Shown here: positions 33,701-45,700 of the stretch, piece after piece
Numbering within the stretch: position 1 is the first letter of the stretch
How the letters are laid out: each line of letters starts with the position of its first letter
DNA from: Branchinecta lynchi
Lineage: Eukaryota > Arthropoda > Branchiopoda > Anostraca > Branchinectidae
DNA length: 64,000 bases
Assembly (NCBI GenBank): GCA_023053575.1
Contig: JAKZAP010000021.1
Coordinates: forward strand, 11,656,212 to 11,720,211
Direction of reading: 5' to 3'
Position numbers and translations under genes: made by a program
The notes under the pieces: generated by a model
Database searches by the model: none
What the model saw: only the letters and a program-made list of their open reading frames with translations
What the model was told of the DNA's origin: nothing

Positions 33701-36700
33701 CCCTAGTCGTTTCTGAGATTTATTGTCTTCAAGGTCCCGCTTGTTTCTTCCGATGGCTCATTGGTTAGAAATACCGGTTATGCAAGTTTACACGGAGCAA
33801 TGGAGTCATATGTTAGAATATTGGAATATAAACTGTATGTCCGCGTCTAGGCACCCCCCCCCCCCGGACATACCCCCCGCCAAAAAAAAGGTGAAAATCT
33901 CTTTAGTCTTATTAAAAACTGCAGTTTGTACGGCGAGCACTTAACGATTTTCCCTAGACAGTTTCCCGTCGCCGAGGGGGGGGGGGGTTGATACGGGGGA
34001 GTTATGTCCAAGGGGGGTTTATCCGGAACCCGGATTTACTGAGACTTGTGGAGGCAGTGTTCAGGCGGCAGCTACGGATTTAAGGTCTTAAGGTAAGTGA
34101 ACACACAATTCGATTTTCTGTTGTTATATTGTACCTTTTGTTCCAGATGCCTGGGTTTAAATAAACTAATCATTTGCTAAAACGCTACACCGATTTTCGC
34201 CGTCGAGTGCGAACTTCCTACTTCGCTTCGGAATTTTAACGCATCGCTTGCAGGTATCCCTAAAGCGGGGCGAATTTCGCACGCGTATGCGAAACCTTAT
34301 CGAACTATGTGTGCACCTAGCTTATGTCCAATTCTATGCGAGCTTCACTTGGACAGTTTTGCAACAGAGTTTTTTCTTTATATGGGGTATTCAGTTAGTT
34401 GATTCTGTTTGTTGTTTAATTAATATCGGTTATTTCCCTCCCCTAGCAAGGCACTCCTTTTCTGCTTTCCTGGCAGGAATGTTAATTGTGTATATTTTGT
34501 CTTCAAATATAGTGCAATGAAACTGAAAACTGAGATATCACTTAGAGCCTAATGATCGCGAGCTTTGCCGTCAGACTTCGCTTATACGAGGCTCCAATAG
34601 TATAATATCTTTATTGTAATATCGACAAATAGTAATACATAGAATTGAAACAAGAGCTCGAGCAAGAGCTTTAAATGCTTACGCAAACCATAAGCTAACT
34701 CGATTCATGGTATAAATTTTAATATTATTTATTTATAAAAAGAATATCTAAAAAGAAGTTAAGCCGAAGCTATTATGTTTAGCACGTTCATATATTTTCT
34801 TTAGTTTCTTTTCTTGTTTTTTCTTTATATACTCCGCTTTTTTTCTTTTGTAAGCGGGCATAAATAAATATATATGTAAATTACAATAATATAATATATA
34901 TTTATATATAATATCTACTATAATATCGACAAATAATAGTGTTTTTACAGATACCACGGCCAGTTATCGTGGTATCTGATATTCACATACCACGGTCCGG
35001 CCGTGGTAACTGATCGTGGTATCTGAAAAGTCATCTCACTTCATCACATTTTGTCAAATTGGTGGGAAAGAAGTTTGGCACGTAGTGATGTAACTGGATA
35101 TCAGTTTTTCTTTTGGGATGACAGCAAAAAGTGCAGTTTCGGCTATAGTCGTTTTTGCAAAGCAGGCGTGTATCAACCACGGTACCTGCAAAAACGGCTA
35201 ATTGCAGATCCAGTTACCGTGTACCAGATACCACGGTATCTGCAAAAACACAACTAACATCTTTACTGCGAGCTTGTGGATAGCGTTCAAGATCTTACCT
35301 ATGTACCAACTGACAGCGGGCTCATAGAACAGATCAATAGTTCCGGCGAAAAATCCTCCGAAATCTTGTACATACGACTGCCCATCGGAGGTTTTCAGCA
35401 AGAAACCTAGCGAGTCGGCCTCCTTGAATAAATCTCCCTCGACGTTGAGATACGGATTCATGTAGACGTTAACGCGGATGTTCTCTGCCAGAAGGTCTTC
35501 AACGACAGTGTCCAAATCTGCAAAAATGAAGACGGAATATCATTTCATCCATTTTGTTTCGCTCTGGTGCCGCACATGTTCCACGGAAGAGGGAGTTGCA
35601 AAAGACGAAAAGATGCTATTTTAAGTATGCGAAGCACCTGCTTTATTTGCCATAGTTATACCACAGCCAAATGCTAAAGGAGCGTTTCCAAGTTAAAGAT
35701 GCAAGCGTCACACTCTTGGAAATTCCGTAGGCTCTGAGGAAAATAATGGACAACAGGGCCCAGCCAGCAGATGACACACAAATTGTGTGTTGTACTTATT
35801 GTGTTTTATTTAATTATTTTATTGTATTTTACACACTCCGCTTTTCAAATGGCGTGTCAGAAATAAATTACTTACTTACTTTGCTTGCTTTGTCGGATCA
35901 TTTTCTCTCTCCACTGTAGGTTTTCGTGATGTACTATTACTATCCCAGCTCTAGCGTAAGCACAACAGGCATTAACATCATACCTCAGATATTCCTTCAG
36001 CCCAAACTGACTGCGAATCATATTCGACGGTACAAAACGGATAAGTCAGAACGCATAATTAAAACGGATAAGCTTGAGGGGTTTGAGCCTGAAGAGGACC
36101 CTTGCCAAGAAGGGCCGAAATATAGCTCTAATCAAATGTAGCTGACTTATCCGTTTTGCACCGTCAAATATCATCATACTTCTCTGGCAATTGGCAAGGT
36201 AGGCTACTAACGCTCACATTCATTTCACTTCTCCGGTCTCTGCTGCTATATTTGTTGGCTGGCCCTGAGCGATGCGTTGAATCCGTCAGGCCAATCACAA
36301 CAATAGATGATTCCTTGCTCTTTGGCGTCATTGAGCTAAAGCGATTCTGGCGTTCTTCCGATTCGTTTTCCAAAAAAGGAAAGTGAGAATCCGCCGAGCG
36401 CATCAACAAACGTAAAGTCCGCCTTTACAACTTCTCACTGCCTCGCCATATTCACTTTTCACGTATAGAGTGAATTCACTTTCCATGTCACTTTCCAAAA
36501 CTAGCGGTTCGCAAGAACAGCATCGGAAAGCGAAGCCGCTTTCACCAAAGACAATAATAGTGGGAAAGACCGGTGACTTCGCTAAAATCGGGTCTCTGAA
36601 AATCGATTGGAACGCTGCCTAGCGTTTGGACTTTGTCCAATTTCCAGCGGTAGATGATTAATATAATCAAACGAAGAGGGCGTGAGTAGGCAATGTCTGT

Positions 36701-39700
36701 CAACATTAACTGATTCGAAATCGTGAATTCAACATTTTTCCATATAAAAGCGATTTATTCTTTTCCTACTTGTTTTTTATTCCAGTTAAAGAGGAAATCT
36801 GAATGGAGAGAGAATGCTCATCATAAGCAAAACGTGCTTTGATGATGATTCTGCGGAAAGCGATGGAAGAAATTGTCAACAGAGCGATTTTTTAACGAAA
36901 TAACATCCGCTAAACGGCGCTGATTGTTGTGACTCATGGGGCTTACGGGAGTTTCCGGTCTTTCTTACTTTTACTGTCTTTGGCTTTCACATTGACGCGC
37001 CTTGCGATTCACTGCGTAAGCGTATATCTTGCGCTGCGTACAGGTTTTGTAGCGTGTCTTTCACACCTGCGCGACAAGCTTTCACGCTGTGTATTTACAT
37101 TTTCGTTTCTCGGTTTCTTATGCTGAATTCTGGTTTGTTTCATCATTACTAAGTTTTTCTTCATCGTCAGTGGGTTTTCTCCAGTTTTTCTTCAAAAGCT
37201 TCCATTTTTCACTGAAAAATCTGATGAGTATGCGTCGACTGGATCAACTAAAAAGAGGCACGGCAGGGCACGAGTACTAAAAAGAGGCATGGAAAGTAAA
37301 AGAGCCCTTTCAGGCTACACAGTGAGGAGTAGGAAGAATCTTCTAACGTGTCTTCTTCTAGGCTCTGGAGTTACGAACTCTAACTTACTTGTCTACTTCC
37401 GCTACTTGCTAATCTCTTTATATTAAGCATTGTCCTAATAGGTGTAATATGCTGAATAACGCTATACGCGATGTTTACGTCTTACACACGCCCGTTCAAA
37501 TACGAACCAGAGAGGCTCTTATCAATGCAGCGAGCAGTGTTGCCAAGGTCATACAGTGTTTAGAGTTTCTGAAGATCAGAAGTGTTCGTAGTGTTACTTA
37601 AAGTACACCAGTACAATTTGACGCCCAATATATTGTAGTTAAACTAACGGATGGGCAGCATTGGTCTTCGAAGTAGCATTAAGCAGTCGCAACATACAAA
37701 ACAGGTTTTTTTTAAGAAAAGTTTTTTCTTCAGCTTCCAACAAAGCGGAACTTTACTGCTTCCCGCGGCAACCCTGACGGCGCTGCTCCTTTACTCGGCC
37801 CGCTGGCGAAACCAACCAAGCGATCTGATTGGCGCTGCATAAGCCAGAATAGAACGCTAGTCTATTCTCCTTATTCACCTTAAGCATTGTCCTAATAGGT
37901 GTAATAAGGTGTATTACCGCGTATAAGACTTATTACAGATTCCTCTTTTCCTCGGAGCGCGCTGTAATAAGGTGAATAAGGAGAACAGACTAGCGTTCTA
38001 TTCTGGCTTATGCAGGGCCAATCAGATCGCTTGGTTGGTTCCGCCAGCGGGCCAAGGAGAGGCGCAGCGTCGTCAGTGTTGCCAAAGAAAACACAACAGT
38101 TCTACTTTGTTGGAAGCTAAAGAAACAACTTTTCTTAACAAAAACACGTTTTTGTTCTATTACGACGGCTTTTCGTCAGTTCGAGGATCAATGCCGTCCA
38201 TCCGTTATTTTAATAGCTTTTTTACAGTATAGTTTGCGTTATACTGTACTCGTGTACTTCAAGTAGTACCAAGAACCTTTTCGGATATTTTTAGAGCTCG
38301 AAAAATTGCAATACCTTGGCAACACCGGAAGCCGCATTGATAAGAACCTCTTGGGTTGTATTTGAACAGGCGTGTGTATTAAGACGTAAACATCGCGTAT
38401 AGCGCTATTCACCTTATTACACCTATTAGGACAATGCTTTATTACAGCGCGCTCCGAGGAAAAGAGGAATCTGTAATAAGTCTTATACGCGGTAATACAC
38501 CTTATTACACCTATTAGGACAATGCTTTACTCGTGCCTCCTGCGGCTCCTGCGCCAGGTTGTGCTGTGCCGTCCCTCTTTTATTTTCTTTTTTTTTTAAA
38601 CCCGCGTATCCTTTCGAAAATTTGTTACTTTACTTTTTGGGCTACGACTCCTCCTCCACTCGGTGACGTTAACATTTCCTTTAAATCTTTAACGTCACCT
38701 ACTCTTTCCAAACAAACAAACACAATTTTAAACTTCAAAAAATATAACTCCATTTACCATTTCAACTGTTCAAATTATTTTTGAATTTAACTTTACCAAT
38801 CTTAATACTTATTTACTCTTATTTCACTACAAATGTAAACATTTTTATTTTTATTTTTTTATCTACGAATCCTCACCTCTGCACATCGAGAACTCTACCG
38901 TCCCTCTCTGCCGTCCCTCTTTTTAGTCGATCCCTGCGTCAATACATTATTATGATAACATTGGGCCTGCCCGATGAAAAATTTGTATCCTGCGTAGTAG
39001 TATGGTAGTAGTACGAAAACGTTGCATGTAATACTATGTAATAGCAAAGAATACTATCATTTCATGTGCCTCAGACTGGTCTAATCTTATGTACTAGTAT
39101 CCAGTAGCTTCCTGTCTTGCCATAGTAGCATCCAGTCTTGCTAATAGTAGCATATAGTAGTACGCAGTAATACGGTAGACTTGAAGTAGAAGAATGTAGT
39201 AGCATCGTTAGTACTGCATGCAACTTTTTCGTACTACTTCATAGTACTATTTAGAGACAATTTTTCATCGGGTGATGATGTCTTCACTTTCAATCACAAC
39301 GGTCTCAGAGGACACAACTTGAAACTGAGTGGTAAGAAATTCCGAAAAGACATCGGAAAATGGAGCTTTAGAAACCGAATACTAGAATGTTGTAATAGTC
39401 TCCCAGAGAGTGTTGTAAATGCCGTAAATATCAACCAATTCAAAGCAGGTGTACTATCACCTGGCTGAAATTCAATTTAGTGTGTAAAGTGTCCCGAGAA
39501 ATTTATAGATGCGATAGCCTTATTATTGCAATTATATTATTATTATTATTATTAATGCAACACAAGAATAGAACTTGGTTCTATTCTTGTGTTGGGTTTT
39601 ATTTGTCTGCGTAAGCTCTGCGTTACCGCAAGCGCGACGCAGAGGTTCCGTAGCTCAGTGTGAAAGCCTCAACGCGTCAGTGTGAAACACTGAAGAACTG

Positions 39701-42700
39701 TGAGAACACAGGGCGGATAAGCCAGCAGAACTTTCAAGACCGCCAGAATCACTCTTCAGTCGTCTCCAAATTCTGGGTTCCGGTTACCTTCACCGGAGGA
39801 GGATACTCTTTTGCTAACGGTAGTGGTGGCAATACGATGATGATCACCCAAAGGACTGGAAAATCCAAATTAACTAACCTGGGTATAGTGTTGCATTCCA
39901 TTTCCAGTTCCAAAAGACGCGATAGCCGAAAGATGTTTCCACCTTACCCGACCAGTCTTGGATCCAAAGACCAGCGACTTCTACCCCTTGGGCTTGGCAC
40001 TCCCGCAGAACGCGCAGCATCTAATGAAGGAAATTGGAAGATCATGCGACTGGCTACCCGTGTCGCTGAGAGCGGCGATACGCCGACACGGCTAGATACC
40101 TTGTCCAGGAATGATGACTGATGGAATACTACCACTGGTTCACATTGTTGCGATTTCGCCAAAATTCTGCGTCATGCGACACCGTGCAACAAGCAACGTA
40201 AAATTTTGTGTTTTTTCGCAATGTAGGATGCGATGAATAATTTCAACTGATCCGACATAAAGGACGCGATTTTTGGGGGAAAGAAAAGAAAACACAAAGG
40301 TTAGTTAATTTTTCAGAGTAAAAGTTGCCCTACCTTGTTCTGATAAACAACATTGTAATTCTGGGACGGCTGAACGCAAAATATCTTTTGAGTAAACTTG
40401 TATTAACCTGTTTTGGACAAGACAACATATAGGGTTTGACTCAAATATCATATTTGTGAGCGGTATTCAGATTGTTAATCTTCCAGAATCTTCTGAGGTC
40501 TTTCCTCAAGGGCGTGTTTGTCCTTTTGCAGAAAAACCTCGACGGAAAAATCTACTTTCCTTTTTCATGCACTTCTGTCGCACGTCGGAAAATCTAAGAA
40601 AAAATCGTGTTGCATGCAACGCAGAAATGTGAACCAAGGGTGGCAGAGTGAATTAGTATAGTAGGTACGACGGGTCCTTTAAAGGATCCTTTGGACAAGA
40701 CCTGTTTTGGGGATTAGCGCGTCTACCTACACTGTAAAAAAAAATCTTGCAATATTTGCTACTGGGAATAATCTTGTCTTTAAAAAGACAATCTTGTCTC
40801 TAATTCGGATTAATCTTATCTCAGTAGAGATAAGACTAATCCCAGTAGCAAATACTGCAGTTAACTCTAATTCTTACTTGGAGAAACTTTTAGCAGTGTA
40901 GGCTACGCTGTAAAAAATAATCATTCAGTATTAGTAATGGAATTAATATTGTCTCTACTGAGATACGATTATTTCTAATTCGGATTAATCTTATCCCAGT
41001 AGAGATAATATTAATTCCAGTGGCAAATACTGCAGTTAACTTTAATCCTTTCTCGAAGAAATTTCTAATTCGGATTAATCTTATCCCAGTAGAGGTAATA
41101 TTAATCCCAGTGGCAAATACTGCAGTTAACTTTAATCCTTTCTCGAAGAAATTTGTACAGTGTAAGATCGGGTGGAACGCCTGATACTCGAGGGAACTTG
41201 GCTTGTTCCCCAGTCGTGAACTTTATTAAGTACTCCAATCAGAAGCGTGTACATCAAATTATTCATTCACAGTGAACAATGTGTCAGACTGACCTTGTAG
41301 GCGCACATGGTGTGTTTGTTGCATTATTTTATAATTACCTCTTCATTTATACTCACACTACCACAGCTAGATTTCATTCCACTCCGGCAGTTTCGGCGGT
41401 TTTCAGACGGCTCTGACGCTGCGATAGACGGTCCGGTTTTCCTATGACAGATTTTCTTCACTTTCATCATGAAGTGGGATTTCAACTTTCCCGCATGGAA
41501 CTGATGCTAGTGCCTAAAATCCTGGCAAGCATTTCAGTCGGCGAGCATCCAACCCTGATCCTACTCTGGTCGTTTTTCGCAGTTTGGCGGATGGTCATGG
41601 CGCGGGTTCTTTCTGCCGAGGCATACTCACCCCAGAAAGAACAAATAAGCTAAGTAGGACCTCTGTATTTGGTCCCCATCGACAATGGATACCACGATAA
41701 AACTGAGCAAAGCTAGAGCTACTTGCTGAGCTTCGGGTTGACGCCCGTCTACTTCCATCTTAGCCGCTGCATTTGAGAGGAAAGAGCGTAGCTGGAGTGC
41801 CTCTAAATTAGAACAAAGGACGCTCAGCAGTCTGAACAGGTCACACTTGACTTCACAGTGGTATACACCCAACAGTCTGTTTACTCTCGACTTTTCTTCT
41901 ACGGCACGCTGTTTGCAGGGGTAACGAACTGATGTTCCGCATAGCTCCTACACTGTAGAAAGTTTCTCCGAGTAAGGATTAAAGTAAACTGCATTATTTT
42001 CTACTCAGATTAATATTATGTCTACTCAGATAAGATTAATCCGAGTTAGAGGAAAGGTTATCTCAGTAGAGACAAGATTAATTCGAGTAGGAAATACCAC
42101 AAGATTTTTTCACAATGTACCTCCGCTCGTTTGCATCGGGAATCCATTCGACTTCGCATGATTGTAGTACAGAGATCGGGAGACGAAGGTTCTACTTCTT
42201 ATTTGTTCCTGAACACAGTGGGTACCAGGGACTTACCCTCTCAGTTCCTCCTTGAACGGCAATAATGGCTCCATTGTTGGTCCACTCCGGGACGGCCGGG
42301 GGTGCCTTGTAAAGTTGCGTGACCTTGGTGACAAGATCAAGCATTGTCGCTTCATTGAAAATTCGGCCTTGAATTCCAGTACCATGAGCATAGACAGTAT
42401 TGTAGGATGAGTCGCTGAACTGAAGCTCAGAGTACCTCGAGAGAATATGAAGCTATTAACTTTCCGGCATCCTGCGTTTTCAGAAACATCACACTGAGCG
42501 TGTTCCACCCTACTTACCATAGTTACTACGCATGACGTCACGAATTCTGGCTTTTTGCCGTCAAGGCTGGAAAGATTTTTGGGATCCTGGAGGGATGCCT
42601 AAGACATTTCAAAAATGTCCGTCTGTCCATCTGTCCGTCTCTGTGAGCACGATAACTCTCGAAGGGAATGAGATAGTCTGATGAAACTTGGTGTGAGGAT

Positions 42701-45700
42701 TCATTGGGTCAAGGGTAAAGTCAAGTTCGTAGATGGGCTCTGTAGCTTTACATTTAGGGGTGGCGGAGGGGGTTTCAAATTAAAGGTCAAACAATTTTTT
42801 TTTTAAAGCTATTGAGATAGTTGATTTAGGGTCGAATCCGAATATGAAAGTTATTTTTTTGTCGGACAAGTAATTCACCCGGAATCCGTCGAAAACCGGA
42901 CACAAAATTTGTCGACCAGTTTTCGGCTTCAGCAGTCCTACCCCTATATTCGCTAACTACGATAGCTCTGCGCTTGGATGCCGGCATTCATTTGTTTATT
43001 CTCTGTGACGTCGGAGATTCTAGTGCAATCGACGGTCGAAGTGGTTCATTCAGTGGTTGATATGTAATGTTCTAACGAGGAAATATCAAGCGAGGATGTT
43101 GTTCAATGAGGATTCACTGGTAAAGTACAGGTCAAGTTCGTAAATGGATCCTTTAGTCCTATCTTTAGAGGCAAAGGATGGGTTTGGAATTTACGGTAAA
43201 ACCACATATGTTTTATAAGCTCCATATGTGAACTTAGGTTTCTTGCTAGACAAAAGGTTCATCACGAATTCGGCTGAAACTGGAAATTTGGTTGAAACTC
43301 AGAGTTGTTTCTGAAATCGATTAGAGAGTCGGTATCGGGGCAAGGTGGAATGCTGAATATTCAAGGAATCTGACGAAGACTGAATGGCGAAGATATGACC
43401 CAACTGTTTGAATCAAGTGTTAGATTTTTGGGATCCCACCGAAACCTTTGGTTCTATTTTTCAGCAGAATGTCATGCCAAGCGCGAATCCGACCAATCAC
43501 GTTTCAGAGATGCGTAGTTACCAAGCTTACTACACTCCCGAGCATGGTAAGCAAAATAGTTACTATTAGTTACTATTCCTAGAAGGTTGGAATGGTCAGT
43601 GTAGTAACTTTTACGAGGTTGAAACGAAAATAGCAACTAATACTATTGGGTGGAACATGCTCACTATGTTATGGTAGGAACCATATGGTATACTGAAAGT
43701 ATAATATTAATCACAATAACTAAACCTCAACAAATATGTAAATGAATTTAGAGTCTAGAAGTAATTTTTCCTAGATAAACATATCTAACCCATCCCCCCC
43801 ACTGGGCTCGAGCGGGACCACTAATGAATGAATGCACACGTTTGAAGAGCTGAGCGCACGAAGGTGATGGCTCGCCCTCTTCGACAAATTGAGGCAAGAG
43901 CCATTTTTGCGCTCTTTCTCCCTGTGCTATCAAAAATTTTCGTCATATCACTCTCTACAGAGATACTCAGTCCACAAAGGTGATAACTAGCTTTTGATAT
44001 ACCAACTTTCCAAAATTTAAAGTTTAACTGAAAAGCCAACTTACTTTTGTGTCGTTTCATTTAATACACTGAATTATTTGGATTCTGGAAAGTGATTTTT
44101 TTATTTTCGACTGTCTTTTGGTACAGGGTTGCTGAACAGTACATCCCATCGATCCATACTGCCCCCTGATTTCAAGCCACGTCGAGAAAGACCCGCAAGA
44201 GCAGTGGCAGAAGCTGTACCTCTCATACAGCCTATTCAGGTGTCTCGAAACCGATATCTGAAAAGCTTTGGTCCATCTTTTGTCAAGGTTTTTAACGCCA
44301 GTGCTAGTATGTAATTGTGTACCTGAGTTTAACTCTTTTTATTAAATGTATTTGACGATTACTGTTATTTTAAATTAATTCGTAAGTGTTGACTATAAAT
44401 TGTATATATATTTTTTATTGACGACCAAACGAATATTCGGCTTGTCCGCTGCACGTTTTAGAAATAAATTGAATTGAATTGAATTGTTTACTGTAGTATG
44501 ACGTTCAGAATATCTGCGGCCGTCCCCGCAACGAAAATTCTACTATGACGCGGGAAATTTAATCTCACCACAAACGCGGCTTTTCAATGGGCAGTGGTGA
44601 GATTGGTGAAGATTGCTTAGTGCCTGAGCAAAATAAATCTTTCTTGTCAGGCATACAACAAAAATACAAGCGCATAGAGGTACCACAGAACACACAGAAA
44701 TTCCATTATTTGAAAACGATTATTCGTGAATAGCGGAACAACGAAGTAACGCATTTTCAGCGGATCTTCACGCCATTTTAGTGAATAAGTGATGGGGTAA
44801 CTAGATTGTCCTATCCCAGCTCTTTTCGGTTAAACTTTAAACACGATTGTTGGAAGGGTGGAACGTGCTCTTTGTGAGGCCTAGGGTGCGAACGCATTAG
44901 GGATGTCTAGGCGTAATAGTCTCATATGTGGCATTGTGTAAGTAACTGTATTGGCTTACCGGTCAATCTCCCCGACAAAGCCGAAGCCTGTTGAAGTCAA
45001 GAACGTTGGTAATGGATAGTAAGTCGTGTGGTAAGCTCCACCCGAGCCTGCCTCATCAAGCTCCGCCAAAATAGTGATGGGATTCTCTGGATCCCGGCCG
45101 ACCCCTAAGAAGACGGATACAAAAAAACTACAGCCCATGTACATATCAGTATACAGAAATGCAAAATAACTACAGACAAAACTACAGCATTACGGTAACC
45201 GCAGTGGCGAATTTATTTTTTGGCAAACTAGGCAGCTGCCCTGCGCCTACCAGCCTCTGAGGGGGCCAAAGCGGGATGTGTGAAAATACCAATCTGCATT
45301 ATATTATAGATAGCTGGTACTTGTCTATCTGATTTTCTACACTGTAAAAAGTTTATCCGTATAAAGATTAAAGTTAAAAATCTTATCTGCGTAGAGATAG
45401 GGATAATCCGAGTAGCAAATACTGCAGTTGACTTTAATCTTTATCCGAGAAAACTTCTTACAGTGTAAGTCTGATAGTCTAATTTCTAAAGTCAAAGTAA
45501 ATAAGTAAACAAAAGTGAATTTTGTTTGTTACTAAATTTAGAGGGCCCGGACTTCCGTAAACTGCCCAATGGCCCTGGATCTTTATACGTCCAAGGCCCA
45601 GACCTTTTTTTCCATGAGAAATGTCCAGAACAAGGGTCCTCGTCAGGCTGTCACTCTTCTGGGTCAGCGTCGGGGAAGGAAACAATCCTGTTATGTGTTA

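Noticed and set aside
39947..39948. Donor GTAAGG inside SQase exon 5
   Set aside because: Using it would remove R303 and W306 and leave no usable acceptor; reading through continues the YihQ alignment to GTTAGT at 39878.
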